Part shown: piece by piece, positions 1 through 10,900 of the stretch | Layout: the number at the start of each line of letters is the position of its first letter | Position numbering within the stretch: position 1 is the first letter of the stretch | Origin: Phycisphaera sp. | GTDB taxonomy: Bacteria; Planctomycetota; Phycisphaerae; Phycisphaerales; UBA1924 | NCBI GenBank assembly: GCA_025916675.1 | Contig: CP098402.1 | Coordinates: 1,731,205-1,795,204, forward strand | Reading direction: 5' to 3' | DNA: 64,000 nt | Notes under the pieces: model-generated | What the model was told of the DNA's origin: nothing | The model's database searches: none | What the model saw: the letters and a program-made list of their open reading frames with translations, nothing else | Translations under genes and position numbers: made by a program

Positions 1-633
1 ATCTCGGCCAACCGCATCGCCGACCACCTGCGAGAAGTCAGCGAGAAGGAGGGCGTGCAGGCGGACGATGACCTGTTGGCCGCCGTGGCACGTCTGGGCG
101 CGGGATCAATGCGCGATGCGCTCAGCCTCCTCGATCGGCTGATGGCGGCTGGGGACAAGAAACTCACCCTGGCACGGCTGGAAGAGTTGCTGGGCTTGCC
201 CGATCGTGAATTGATTGGCAAGGTGATCGATGCGATCGCGTCGAGTGATACTCGGCAGGCTCTGGAGGCCGGGGACGAGTTGCTCGGTCTGGGCATCGGA
301 CCCGAACTGGCGCTCGAGACGCTGGCGAATCGGCTCCGGGATCTGATGATTCTCGGTGTGTGTGGCCCGGAAACAACGCTTGTTGAGTTGTCCGATGCCG
401 CCAGGCAGAGCGAGACCCAACGGGCGGGCAACTTCGATGCCCCAGCGCTCTCGCACATGATCGCGCTCTGCGAGACCGCCCAGCGGGTGTGCCGGGAGAG
501 CCCGGCACCACGAGCGATGTTCGATGCGGCGCTGGTGCGGCTGGCGATGGCCGAACGATTCGCCGACCTGACGGCCCTTGCCTCGGGCGGTGGTGCAAGC
601 CGGGTCCCGGAGATGTCGCGGGGAAAAGCCTGA
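1..633 (+). CDS. dnaX: DNA polymerase III gamma-type subunit, 3' part
   Basis: This is the 3' part of the clamp-loader ATPase subunit, open at the window start in frame 1. The visible part contains SMRDALSLLDRL, the conserved sensor-2 region of DnaX, followed by the helical collar domain (about residues 60-190 of the visible protein). Clamp loaders open the sliding clamp and place it on primed DNA. The zero-frame product stops at TGA 631-633, just after the collar, as the short gamma form does in Escherichia coli. The next genes are a small membrane protein and ybaB, and dnaX-ybaB is a widespread neighbourhood. The stop lies four bases after a slippery heptamer, and a proline-rich extension continues in the -1 frame, so two products are likely. 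A sequencing indel is the alternative. Confidence 0.93.
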   Translation: MSANRIADHLREVSEKEGVQADDDLLAAVARLGAGSMRDALSLLDRLMAAGDKKLTLARLEELLGLPDRELIGKVIDAIASSDTRQALEAGDELLGLGIGPELALETLANRLRDLMILGVCGPETTLVELSDAARQSETQRAGNFDAPALSHMIALCETAQRVCRESPAPRAMFDAALVRLAMAERFADLTALASGGGASRVPEMSRGKA

Positions 634-644
634 GGCCGGCGGCC
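609..644 (+). promoter_or_regulatory. candidate programmed -1 frameshift signal in dnaX
   Basis: The heptamer G GGA AAA (621-627) fits X XXY YYZ in the zero reading frame. GGAG at 609-612 lies 8 bases upstream, like the internal Shine-Dalgarno stimulator of E. coli dnaX. GGCC at 634-637 and 641-644 can pair as a short hairpin 6 bases downstream. The zero-frame TGA is at 631-633. All three parts of a bacterial -1 signal are therefore present. Its efficiency cannot be judged from sequence. Confidence 0.65.
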
Positions 645-863
645 GCTCCACCAAGCCCCCCGCTGGCACCCCAACCAACACCGCCCGCAACTCGATCTGC
701 CCCTGCCTCTACCCCTATTGAGGTCGAGCCCAAGCCGCAGCCACGCCCGCAACCCGATCCCGAATCGGTGCCCACGGGCCCGGCCTTGCATGACCATGCC
801 CTTGTTCGCAAGGCCCGGGAGCTGTTTGCGCCCGAGGAATCGCGGGGTCCGGACGGGGTCTAA
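621..863 (+). CDS. dnaX: tau-type C-terminal extension of DnaX in the -1 frame
   Basis: After slipping back one base at 621-627, translation would continue as GKSLRPAAAPPSPP and on for about 78 residues to TAA at 861-863. The extension is a Pro/Ala-rich linker followed by a short helix with HALVRKARELF. It looks like the end of DnaX proteins in other bacteria, where a P-L-V-x-x-x-L-x-L-F segment follows a proline-rich linker. It has no start codon or RBS of its own at a suitable place. It reads best as the long-form tail of DnaX, not as a separate gene. Confidence 0.6.
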   Translation, partial: GKSLRPAAAPPSPPLAPQPTPPATRSAPASTPIEVEPKPQPRPQPDPESVPTGPALHDHALVRKARELFAPEESRGPDGV

Positions 864-918
864 CCTCTGCAACATCGGTGTTTCGTTCACGTCTCGCTTG
901 TACCCGCGGAGCCCTCCC

Positions 919-1278
919 ATGACCCAGAAAAAATCCGGCCTGATCAAGAACATCGTCCTCCTGCTGGTTGTCGTCGCGTGCGGCCTCGGCGCGTGGTACT
1001 TCATCAGCCAGAAGGGCAGCGGCGCGATGAACGAGGCCGACATCCAGGAGTGGTTCGACCACGGCGAGATGGCGTCGGAGGGACTCGATCTCGAGGGCGT
1101 CAAGACCAAGCTGAACCACGATTCTCCCCAGGACATGGGCGAAGGGCGGTACCGGTTCGACATGTCGCACGTGAGCTCGAAGAACACGCTGGTGGTCGAG
1201 GTTGTCGTCCGCGGCGGTCGGGCGGTCTCGCACAATATCGTGGAGCCAGCCCGCGCGTACGCCGACGGTAGCCCGTAA
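919..1278 (+). CDS. small single-pass membrane protein, unknown function
   Basis: This 119-residue protein has one predicted membrane helix at about residues 10-30 (IVLLLVVVACGLGAWYF) and a soluble C-terminal domain of about 85 residues rich in charged and beta-type sequence. The ATG at 919 is chosen because GGAG at 908-911 sits 7 bases upstream; a longer reading upstream overlaps the dnaX tail and is not credible. The basic residues before the helix suggest an N-in topology with the domain outside the cytoplasm. It lies between dnaX and ybaB and is probably co-transcribed with them. I do not recognise the family. Confidence 0.75.
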   Translation: MTQKKSGLIKNIVLLLVVVACGLGAWYFISQKGSGAMNEADIQEWFDHGEMASEGLDLEGVKTKLNHDSPQDMGEGRYRFDMSHVSSKNTLVVEVVVRGGRAVSHNIVEPARAYADGSP

Positions 1279-1302
1279 GGCGGTTGTCACGGGAGGCCAC
1301 GG

Positions 1303-1692
1303 ATGTTTGATCAGATGCGCGCGCTCGGCGCCATCACGAGCCTGATGAAGGATCGCCAGAAGCTGACCGACGCCGCCGCGCGCGTGAAGGATCGGTTGGA
1401 TTCGGCGCGCGTGCAGGGCACGGCCGGCGAGGGCGCGATCGTCGTGACGATGAGCGGCGCGATGAAGGTCGTGAGCGTCCACATCGAGCCGGCGATGGCC
1501 TCGGCGTTCTCTGCCGATGAGGCGAGCCGGCTACTGGCCCAGGACCTGATCGCGCAGGCGACCAACGACGCGATGGCCAAGGCCCAGGCCGTCGCACGAG
1601 AGACGATCGCCGAAGAAGCCAAAGAGCTCGGGCTTCCCGAGGAGCTGAGCTCGCAGCTCGGCGGGCCGTTCTCGTCGGCCCTGGGGCTGTGA
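1303..1692 (+). CDS. ybaB: YbaB/EbfC family nucleoid-associated protein
   Basis: The product is 129 residues and has the YbaB pattern: an N-terminal amphipathic helix, a central strand segment with GEGAIVVTMSGAMKVVSVHI, and a C-terminal helix with repeated A and E residues. YbaB proteins are small dimeric DNA-binding proteins. Their gene usually follows dnaX and precedes recR, but here a Nudix gene follows. GGGAGG at 1291-1296 supports the ATG at 1303. The stop overlaps the next start by four bases (GTGA), so translational coupling is likely. Confidence 0.9.
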   Translation: MFDQMRALGAITSLMKDRQKLTDAAARVKDRLDSARVQGTAGEGAIVVTMSGAMKVVSVHIEPAMASAFSADEASRLLAQDLIAQATNDAMAKAQAVARETIAEEAKELGLPEELSSQLGGPFSSALGL

Positions 1693-2387
1693 GCGTTTCG
1701 CTCGTTCCACTGCGGGCCCCGCTGCGGATTGAAGTATGTGGTTCGCGGCCCGCGCTCGATCCACGCGTTGAACTCGAATGGGCGAAGGCCTGCGCGGGCA
1801 ACCCGCGCTTGTTCGACGGGGAGATCCTGGCGGTCGACTCGATCGACGCTTCGGCTGGGGTGATTCACGCCTCGCCCGATCGCTTCGCCCATGTCGTGTG
1901 CCCGAGGCCGGAACGTCCGACCGAGATCCTGAGCGTGACGGGCGTGATCGAGTCGACGCGTGACGGCGAGCCTTGCGTGCTGCTCGCCCGACGCGGCACC
2001 TCGACGCGGAGCTACCCGGGAATGTGGGAGTTTGCCCCTGCCGGTGGTTTGCATGTGCCCGAGTCGCCGTCGGTGCTTGACCTTAACGGCGTGATGCGCA
2101 CGCTTCGCGCCGAGCTTGCGGAGGAGGTTGGTGTCACGAGCCCGTTGCAAGATGCTCGGGTGGTGGCGTCGGTCGTCGATCGGGCCGCGCGCAGCGTTGA
2201 CATCATCGTGCGTGCAACGATTGGGGGGCCTGCACCGGCGCTGTCGAGCGCCGGCGAGCACGCCTGGGAGTGCGCAGAGGCGCGGTGGGTTGCCGTTGAG
2301 CGAGTCCCGGGCTTTCTTGGATCTGCCCCGGGTGGGGTGATCGAGCCGACGCTGGCCGTCGCTCGGTTTCTTGATTGGGCTCGATAA
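1689..2387 (+). CDS. Nudix hydrolase family protein
   Basis: The 232-residue protein has a Nudix-type core from about residue 75. The box is recognisable but altered: a G-x5-E element (GGLHVPE) is followed, after a longer spacer than usual, by AELAEEVGV, where the Arg of the REUxEExGU consensus is Ala. The acidic EE pair that binds metal is kept. Nudix enzymes hydrolyse nucleoside diphosphates linked to another group; the substrate cannot be told here. The N-terminal 70 residues, with LFDGEIL, resemble the lead domain of UDP-sugar-type Nudix proteins. It starts at GTG overlapping ybaB and ends against the convergent AsmA-like gene with no gap. Confidence 0.8.
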   Translation: MSVSLVPLRAPLRIEVCGSRPALDPRVELEWAKACAGNPRLFDGEILAVDSIDASAGVIHASPDRFAHVVCPRPERPTEILSVTGVIESTRDGEPCVLLARRGTSTRSYPGMWEFAPAGGLHVPESPSVLDLNGVMRTLRAELAEEVGVTSPLQDARVVASVVDRAARSVDIIVRATIGGPAPALSSAGEHAWECAEARWVAVERVPGFLGSAPGGVIEPTLAVARFLDWAR

Positions 2388-5300
2388 TCAGCCCCCACCA
2401 CCGGGCTGCTCGCGCTTGCGGGGGATGCTCAGGAGGTCCTGGAGCGATTCGCCCGGGCGCAAGATCGGGCCGAGCAGTTTGCTCCCTCGGCGTTCGATGA
2501 GCACCCGCGGGGCCGGGCGGATGCTGGGACTGTTGAGCTGGCCGCTCACCCGCCACGGAACCGTCGTCGCTGATCCGAAGCCGGGAACCGAGCGACCAAT
2601 TGCGCTTCCCAGGCCGGTGTTGAACCTGCCCGCTGCCTCGTCGGATAGTGCGGCCATTGGGATCCACACGAGGACGTCCATGGAGTTGGCCGGCAGGTCG
2701 ACCGAGCCCTCGGAATGCAGCGTGAGGTCACCGATCGGCAGGTCAAATGGCTCGTAGTTGATCACCCCATCGACCATGGTGATGTGGATCGGGTCGACCC
2801 GCCGGCCGAGCGAGCCCTTGTCGCGTTGGCCGGTGGCTTTCAGCACACTCGCGAGCACGCTGCTGGTCTTGAACCGAGCCGTGCCAAGCGAGATGGTCAT
2901 CTTCCCCTGGCCCTTGACCCAATCACCATTGGTCGGGATCGAGAGCCCCTCGGTGCGAATAACCGCCGGCCCATCTTCGGGCCGCTTCTCGACGCGGAGC
3001 AGCTCGGGGATGATCTGGCTGAAGCGCTCGGCGATCTCGGGCTTCACCTCGTGGACGGTGAGCAGGGTCTGCGATTCGGGCATCGAGATCACGTGGTTGG
3101 CCAGCCGTCCGTAGCCCGACGCGTCGGCACGTGGCCCGCGCACGCTGAAGCGGAGGTCGGCCTGGGGTGGTTGGCCGGGGATCAGCTTCCCATGCTGGAT
3201 CTCCGCGTCAAGATCGACGACTTCGCCCAGGCTGTCGGCGAGCAGGCCATCGGTGTTCGACATCGCGTCGGCCAAGGCCACGGGCACATCATCGCCCTTC
3301 AGTGTGCCACGGACCTCGGCGGTTTCAAGGCTCAGCCGGCCTTGCACGTCGGTGGGCTTGTTGATCAGCCCGTTCAGTTCGAGCGAGCCGCCTCCGGCCG
3401 TCGCCGCCCGGCTGGTCACGCTGTAGGTGCTCTGCCCGACACGCCGCACGCGGCCCGTGACGGCGTCGAGCTCGATGCTCGGGCGGTCCTTGATGGCGAT
3501 AGTCGCCCCCTGGCCGTTCACGGACGCATCGATGGACACGAGGGTGGGGTCGAGCAGCGCGACCTCACCGGCGAGCGGGTTGCCAACCGCGAGACGCTCC
3601 AGCGTGATCTCGAACGGCTCCACGGAGGCCACCTGCGCCCCGATCGCCGACTCCAGCCACATCGCGTCGGGCGTCCAGGTCAGCATCACGGGCTTGGCCA
3701 GCGTGATCGAGTCGCGCGTGAACTCCGCCTCGATCGGCTGGGCTGTGGCCAGCCGGGGTGTCTGAACGCCAAGCGAGGCGGTCTCGAGCGTCCAAGGCAT
3801 CGCACCCTCGGGTGTCGCGCGGGCGGAAGCCAGCAACTCCACGCGGCCATCGGCACCAAGTGCCCCCTGGATCGCCGTGGCCGCGCCGCCTCCCAACCCA
3901 GCCAGCGCGCCCGAGAGTTCCATGTTCAGTTCGTCGACAACAACCTGCGCCCGAACGGCACCGCGTTCGCCCGATTGCAGCGATGAGGAAAGCGAAGCAA
4001 TCTGCCCTTGGCCGGGCGATTCGAGTACAGCGTTGAGGGAGCCCCGCACGTTCGAGCCGCCGGCCATGGCGCGGCCAACAGAATTCAGATTGCCCTCGAA
4101 CGTGGTGAGTGATATGTCGACACGGTCGCGTTGGCCGGATTCGTCGGGTTGGCCCGTAGGCACATCATTGATCCTGATCAGGTCCTGCGAGGTCAGGCGC
4201 ACGGAGGTGTCGGCAAGACCAGCCGAGAGATCCGCTCCCCCACCGATGGGGAGGGCCGCCGGGCCAAATTCCACCACGATCGATGCTGTGGCGGCCAGCG
4301 TCGAACCGTCAAGTTTCAGCAGGGACGCGAGCCCATCCCAGAGTGCTTTGCTCGGCGTGGCACGCAGCGTCGCGTCGCTCATAGAGAAACCGGTGCGCGT
4401 CAGACCGAGCCCCTCGGCGTTCAGCTTCGTGTGCTGGGCGTCAACCGCGAGCGTGCCGGCAAGCAATCGGTCTTCGGTTGGTTCTATGAGTTTCAGTCTA
4501 GCGTTTGCGCCCGGCCCGATCGCGTCGGCAACCCACTGCTGCAGCGGCCTGCCCGCAAAGTCCATCCCAAACGCACCGGCGAGTTGCGAGGGCGCCGAGA
4601 AGTCGACCGTACCGAGGATGGCTGGGGGACGCTCTGGCGTCACGTCGAGCAACGCGCCGAGGCCGGCGGTGTTCAGGTTCGCGTCGAGGGTGGCGACCTT
4701 ACCGTTGATGGTTGGTTTGGAGGTCAACTCCACGGTGGTCTGGCTGCCGCTCGTGGCGAGGCGCAGCTCCAGAACTTCCACGCCCAGTGTCGGGGCGGTG
4801 GGCGAATGCAGCTTGGCACCATCGGCGCGCAGGGTCGCGCGGGCTGTCGCGGCCTTGAGGTCGGGCTTGAAACCTGCCATCGGCAGCCGGAGTTCGGGCA
4901 CGGTCGCTTGCACGCCCTGGCCGTTTTCCATAAGCCAGCCCTCGGGGAGCCAGGGGGCGGCGATGGCGTTGGGCCGGTCGATGTTGAGCGTAGCGGGCGT
5001 GGTGAGCGTGATGGCCTCGCTGGTCCACGTCGCGCCAGCGACAGCCTGCACATGCGGTGCGTTGATGTTGAGGACGAGGTCGGCGGCCCCTGCCGCCCCG
5101 CGTGCCCACACGAGCGTGGCGTCGATGTTGGGGCCCACGATGCGGGGCACGTCCAGGCCCATCGCATCGAGCGTCGCGAGCCAGGGCTTGGCGGCAAGGG
5201 TCGGGACTCCGTCGAGCGAGACACTCAGGCTCGGAGCCAGCCGTGCGAATGCGCTCACGCCGGGCGTCTGGTCGCCGGCGGTCATGTCGGGGATCGCGCT

Positions 5301-6611
5301 GAGGTCGACCGAGGCGTCGATCTTGACTTGGCCATCGGGCTGGCCGCGCACGCCGGCTTTGGCCAGGGCACTGATCACCAATGGAGCACCAGCGTCGACG
5401 ACAGCCGAGGCTTCGAGGGTGTTCATGCGAACCTCGACCGGCTGGCCATCGGGCCCGGGCACGGTCAGCAGGGTTCGGCCGGCCTGCACACGCATCGTCG
5501 CTTCGGCTTGTTGGAGCTTGGGCGTGTTTCCCTCCATCGGCACGCTCAGGCGTTCGAGGTTCAGGGTGAGCCGGCCCGCTTGGGTGACCTTGACGCCTTC
5601 GCCTGGCATCACGCGCTGGCGGATCACGTCTTCGGCCAGGAATGCCGCGGTGTCGATCTCGACCGTGCCGGGCGATTCGAGCCGGACCGCGCCATCGCGG
5701 GTTTCGAGCGCGAGGTTGGCGTTGACCGTCTGCGAGTTGATCTTGACCCGGGCCTCGGTGGGCATGGCCGAGGCCAGCGTCGCGTCGAGTTCGAGCCCCA
5801 AGCCTCCGCGCGCGGCCACGGTCGCCGCGCGGGCGACGGTGTCGTCGCCGCTTAATGCGCCAAGTGCGGCGGCGGCTTCGGGTGTAAGGCTCTTGATCTT
5901 GGCCGAAGCGGTGCCCGAAAAGTCTTGAAGGCCGATATCGGTGTTCAGGTCGAACGTGCCGTGCGCGGGGGCTTCTTCGATCTCGCGCCTTGCCTTGGGG
6001 TGCTGGGCGGGCATGGTGAGCGAGCCGTTTGCCTTGGCCATGACACGCTGCCCCTCGGCTTCGGCCTCACCCGACAGCCCGGCGATGGCCAGCGTGGGTG
6101 ATCCGACCCTAGTGACCGAGAGGTCGAGCCCGTCGAAGACCACCCGCGCGAAGGGCAACTCGCCGGCGAAGCCCATGTGCTCGGCATCGTCCAGGGCGTC
6201 GGCTTCGGCACCACGCTCGAGGCCGAACGCCCGCTCGATATTCGTGGTGCCGTCTTCGTTGATCTCGACGGTGGCCCATCCATCGACGACGATGTCGCTG
6301 TCGACGCGGCCGTCGAGCAACCCGAGCAGGCCGCCGGCCGTGTGGACCGAGACGCTGGCGACGTGTTGGCCTTGCGGGTCGTAGATCGCGGCGCGCCCGA
6401 CCGAGAGGTCGCCACGCCACGAGAGCGAGACGGCCTCGACCTCGACGCGACCGGGCAGCCCCAGCCGGCTGGCGATCGCTGGAGCTACCGCGCTGGCGAT
6501 GCTCGGGCCAGCCACGGCGACGACGACGAAGAGAACCACGACGCCCACGGCCAGCGCGATCGCTACGCGGCGGACCCTTCGGAATTTACGACGCACGCGA
6601 GCCTCGGGCAT
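2388..6611 (-). CDS. giant AsmA-like membrane-anchored protein
   Basis: This 1407-residue protein has one N-terminal membrane helix at about residues 15-36 after a basic stretch (RRKFRRVRRVAIAL). The rest is a long, repetitive, beta-rich region with many I-D-A and L-x-G motifs, and a C-terminal part resembling the AsmA C-terminal domain. AsmA, TamB and YhdP-type proteins form hydrophobic grooves thought to carry phospholipid between the inner and outer membranes. The start at 6611 is preferred because GGAGGG lies 8 bases upstream; a start 36 bases earlier has no such site. The final 15 residues are Gly-rich. Its size and single N-terminal anchor fit the AsmA-like class, but which subclass is uncertain. 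Confidence 0.75.
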   Translation of the reverse strand: MPEARVRRKFRRVRRVAIALAVGVVVLFVVVAVAGPSIASAVAPAIASRLGLPGRVEVEAVSLSWRGDLSVGRAAIYDPQGQHVASVSVHTAGGLLGLLDGRVDSDIVVDGWATVEINEDGTTNIERAFGLERGAEADALDDAEHMGFAGELPFARVVFDGLDLSVTRVGSPTLAIAGLSGEAEAEGQRVMAKANGSLTMPAQHPKARREIEEAPAHGTFDLNTDIGLQDFSGTASAKIKSLTPEAAAALGALSGDDTVARAATVAARGGLGLELDATLASAMPTEARVKINSQTVNANLALETRDGAVRLESPGTVEIDTAAFLAEDVIRQRVMPGEGVKVTQAGRLTLNLERLSVPMEGNTPKLQQAEATMRVQAGRTLLTVPGPDGQPVEVRMNTLEASAVVDAGAPLVISALAKAGVRGQPDGQVKIDASVDLSAIPDMTAGDQTPGVSAFARLAPSLSVSLDGVPTLAAKPWLATLDAMGLDVPRIVGPNIDATLVWARGAAGAADLVLNINAPHVQAVAGATWTSEAITLTTPATLNIDRPNAIAAPWLPEGWLMENGQGVQATVPELRLPMAGFKPDLKAATARATLRADGAKLHSPTAPTLGVEVLELRLATSGSQTTVELTSKPTINGKVATLDANLNTAGLGALLDVTPERPPAILGTVDFSAPSQLAGAFGMDFAGRPLQQWVADAIGPGANARLKLIEPTEDRLLAGTLAVDAQHTKLNAEGLGLTRTGFSMSDATLRATPSKALWDGLASLLKLDGSTLAATASIVVEFGPAALPIGGGADLSAGLADTSVRLTSQDLIRINDVPTGQPDESGQRDRVDISLTTFEGNLNSVGRAMAGGSNVRGSLNAVLESPGQGQIASLSSSLQSGERGAVRAQVVVDELNMELSGALAGLGGGAATAIQGALGADGRVELLASARATPEGAMPWTLETASLGVQTPRLATAQPIEAEFTRDSITLAKPVMLTWTPDAMWLESAIGAQVASVEPFEITLERLAVGNPLAGEVALLDPTLVSIDASVNGQGATIAIKDRPSIELDAVTGRVRRVGQSTYSVTSRAATAGGGSLELNGLINKPTDVQGRLSLETAEVRGTLKGDDVPVALADAMSNTDGLLADSLGEVVDLDAEIQHGKLIPGQPPQADLRFSVRGPRADASGYGRLANHVISMPESQTLLTVHEVKPEIAERFSQIIPELLRVEKRPEDGPAVIRTEGLSIPTNGDWVKGQGKMTISLGTARFKTSSVLASVLKATGQRDKGSLGRRVDPIHITMVDGVINYEPFDLPIGDLTLHSEGSVDLPANSMDVLVWIPMAALSDEAAGRFNTGLGSAIGRSVPGFGSATTVPWRVSGQLNSPSIRPAPRVLIERRGSKLLGPILRPGESLQDLLSIPRKREQPGGGG

Positions 6612-6689
6612 CAGGGCTTCCCTCCACGCCAAGCGTAGAGCCGGCACGCGGTGGCCGCGAAGGGCGTGAACTCCCCTTCATACGCTGGT

Positions 6690-7502
6690 TTATGGCATTT
6701 CGGTGCTGGGCTTGGGTCGGTTGGCGAACTTGCAGCGTCGCAGGCCGAGCCAGGCGAAGAGCTCGAAGCCGAGGAAGCCCAACACCATGATGCTAAACCC
6801 CGCCGTCGCCAAGACGATTGTCCAGATCTGAGGTGAATCGCCGTTCGGAGAGGGTGCCGGCCAACTGGCTTCGAGTTCGAGCGACCAGACCATCGGCAGC
6901 ATCATGATCGCACCGATTCCCGACACCAACCAGCCGGCCGCGCCATGACGAACGATGCTGTGGGCCAGTTCGGGGTATACACGCCCGCCGCGCTGCGCAC
7001 CGAAGATGACCAAGCCGCGCGCTTCGATCCAGGTCAGCCCGGCAAGCACGACGGCGGCGATTGGTGTCAGCACGACGCCCAGGAGCACGCCCAGCGCGAA
7101 CGCGCCTGGAGCGCTGCCCGGAGTCCACGCGACCGACCCACCGTTGGGCTGCGGCCGCTCGATCTGGAAGACCAGGAGCAGGGCAATGCCCATCAACTGT
7201 CCGAAGGGCAGTGCGGCAAGAATCACTAGAGCCCGGAACCTGGGTGGTGTGGCGGCCAGCGTATCCAGCGTCCGTACCGGGTGCCATACCGTCGTCCACG
7301 ATGTCGCGAGCATGCTTCTGATGCTCGGGTGTTGCTGCCAGGGCGTGCCGGGACGGTTGCTCGGCAGGCTCTTCTCGATCTCTCGCCCACATTCGGGGCA
7401 CACGCCTTCCTCTGGCAGCCCGTCGACGACATAGCCGCACCGCTCGCACAGCAGCGTGTACTGGTCGTCCCAGGCTGGCTTGCCTTGGTGGCCGTCACCC
7501 AT
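6690..7502 (-). CDS. multi-pass membrane protein with N-terminal zinc ribbon
   Basis: The 270-residue protein starts with a four-cysteine ribbon (C19-x2-C22 ... C35-x2-C38, with CPECG), then about five hydrophobic helices spread over residues 80-260. This ribbon ahead of membrane helices is common in planctomycetes and recurs elsewhere in this window (21164 and 46305). The region after the ribbon (SIRSMLATSWTTVWHP) resembles Yip1-type membrane domains, but that is a guess. The internal ATG at 7502 is chosen because it places the ribbon at the N-terminus. It lies 78 bases upstream of the AsmA-like gene on the same strand. Function unknown. Confidence 0.7.
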   Translation of the reverse strand: MGDGHQGKPAWDDQYTLLCERCGYVVDGLPEEGVCPECGREIEKSLPSNRPGTPWQQHPSIRSMLATSWTTVWHPVRTLDTLAATPPRFRALVILAALPFGQLMGIALLLVFQIERPQPNGGSVAWTPGSAPGAFALGVLLGVVLTPIAAVVLAGLTWIEARGLVIFGAQRGGRVYPELAHSIVRHGAAGWLVSGIGAIMMLPMVWSLELEASWPAPSPNGDSPQIWTIVLATAGFSIMVLGFLGFELFAWLGLRRCKFANRPKPSTEMP

Positions 7503-7690
7503 CTCTGCGATCGTACAGCGCCCCTCGGTGGTGGGTTCGAGGGGCCGATAGCCGTCGTGCCGCACCGGGAAGTACCCCCAGCGTATGAAAATTCTTTGGA
7601 GTTGGCCCGCACAACCCTTCAAGCCCGCCAAACCCTGGCCCGATTACACGAACCAGAGGCTTATCCGACCCCAGACATGGGAGTATCCCG

Positions 7691-8134
7691 ATGCTCGAAA
7701 CCGTGAATCACGACCGTGGCCCGATCCCCCTCCGCGAGCGGCGGCAGCATCCGCGTTTCAGCGTGCCGCCGATGTACAGCCCGATCGCGGTACGCACGCT
7801 CGATAGCGACGAGTTCCGCTTCGAGGGCCACGCCTACGACGTGAGCGAAGGCGGGCTCCAGTTCGAGCTCGATCGGCCGTTCGAGCCCGGCACGCGGCTG
7901 GCTTTTCGCATCGAGTTGCCCGGCCCGATGGGCTTTGGTCGTTCGCCCCACGTGGGCCCGGGGCGCGACCTGGGCCCCGGCAGAGCAATCTTCGCGTTCG
8001 CCACGGTGGTGTGGATCGACGACGACGAGTTTGGCCCTGCCCGCATGGCGGCGGTGTTCAACATGTTCTGCCGGGCTGGTGACAAGGACCGGCTGAAGCA
8101 GGCACTCGCGCAGACGATGGCGCGAGCGGCATAA
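7691..8134 (+). CDS. PilZ domain protein, likely c-di-GMP binding
   Basis: The 147-residue protein has the two PilZ signatures: an R-x3-R element in RRQHPR (about residues 17-22) and D-x-S-x2-G in DVSEGG (from residue 50). These residues bind cyclic di-GMP in the PilZ family. There is no attached enzymatic domain, so it probably acts as a small effector. The ATG at 7691 has GGGAG about 8 bases upstream. The gene is transcribed alone, divergent from the zinc-ribbon membrane gene and followed by a terminator hairpin. Confidence 0.85.
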   Translation: MLETVNHDRGPIPLRERRQHPRFSVPPMYSPIAVRTLDSDEFRFEGHAYDVSEGGLQFELDRPFEPGTRLAFRIELPGPMGFGRSPHVGPGRDLGPGRAIFAFATVVWIDDDEFGPARMAAVFNMFCRAGDKDRLKQALAQTMARAA

Positions 8135-9873
<1,739 letters not shown>

Positions 9874-9874
9874 G

Positions 9875-10777
9875 TCAGGCCGCGCCCACGGGCACACCGA
9901 TGATGGCGATGCCCCGGCGGTCGGCCTCGGCGATGACGTCTTCCTTGTCGATCATGATGACGTCACCCGCGGCCAGCGCGAGGCAGCCCGCGCCGGCGTC
10001 GTGCATGCGCTCGATGGTCATCACGCCGATGGTCGGCACGTCGCTCCGGCGGTCGTGCCCGCATCGCGCGCCCTTGCACAGCGTCCAGCCCTTGGCCCGG
10101 CAGAGCATGCCGGCGCGTTCGATCATGCGGTCGGTGCCCTCGACGGCTTCGACGGCGATGATGTCACGCTCGCGGACCGCGACGGCCTGGCCGATGTCCA
10201 GACGCATCAGATCGACCAACTGGGGCCACACGAAATCAACGTCGGCCTGCTGGGCGGTCGTGGGCTGGCGGGTGGTCATGACGCCGGCGTCGGCGAGTTC
10301 CTGGGGGATCGAGGTCGTCGAGTCGAGCAGTTGCACGCCGCAGCGTTCGAGTTCATCGGCGATCGCGCCGAGCACGGCGTAGGAGCGTCGATCATGCCGC
10401 AGCTTCTGGTGCCAGGCGATGAGCGTGCGCATGTCGGGCACGTTGCGCACCATGCGGAGCGGGTCGTGCATGAGCTTGGCCTTGTCGACCTTGCCCACCA
10501 TGATGGCGTGGCGCACGTTCCGCCTGGCCAGGGCCTTGCCCCAGCCGCCGACTCGGAACAGCCCCACCTCGTGGAAGCTCTCGCACATCTCCGGCAGGTC
10601 GGGCTCGTACATGTTCGCCAGACCGATGCCGTGGATGCGGTGGCCGATATCGCGCAATCCCTCGGCCACGATGATCGGCAGGCGGCCGGCACCCGCGATG
10701 AGACCGATGGCCGTCGGCGGGGTGGGCGGATCGGGCAGGATGACCAACGGACGGGGCACTCGGGATTCTCCCAGCAT
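9875..10777 (-). CDS. lpxI: UDP-2,3-diacylglucosamine pyrophosphatase, LpxI type
   Basis: The 300-residue protein matches the LpxI (DUF1009) family: an N-terminal GLIAGAGRLP domain and a C-terminal catalytic domain with TIGVMTIERMHDAGAGCLAL and MIDKEDVI. LpxI cleaves UDP-2,3-diacylglucosamine to lipid X and UMP in lipid A synthesis, replacing the unrelated LpxH. This implies lipid A and a true outer membrane. The ATG at 10777 is preferred over an upstream TTG at 10837 because the family motif begins shortly after it. The methyltransferase gene follows immediately. Confidence 0.9.
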   Translation of the reverse strand: MLGESRVPRPLVILPDPPTPPTAIGLIAGAGRLPIIVAEGLRDIGHRIHGIGLANMYEPDLPEMCESFHEVGLFRVGGWGKALARRNVRHAIMVGKVDKAKLMHDPLRMVRNVPDMRTLIAWHQKLRHDRRSYAVLGAIADELERCGVQLLDSTTSIPQELADAGVMTTRQPTTAQQADVDFVWPQLVDLMRLDIGQAVAVRERDIIAVEAVEGTDRMIERAGMLCRAKGWTLCKGARCGHDRRSDVPTIGVMTIERMHDAGAGCLALAAGDVIMIDKEDVIAEADRRGIAIIGVPVGAA

Positions 10778-10900
10778 GGAACCGGCTCGGCGGTCGGTGA
10801 TTATTGCGCAATCTTCGTAGTGGCCGCGTGATTCCAATCAATAACCGAACAATTGCTGGTCCGTTCAATTCCACGCTCGAACCGGGCCGATGCATAGTCC

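Noticed and set aside
3877-5928. Plus-strand frame of 683 codons opposite the AsmA-like gene.
   Set aside because: Ser/Arg/Pro-rich antisense shadow; the minus strand has the anchor helix, RBS and family features.
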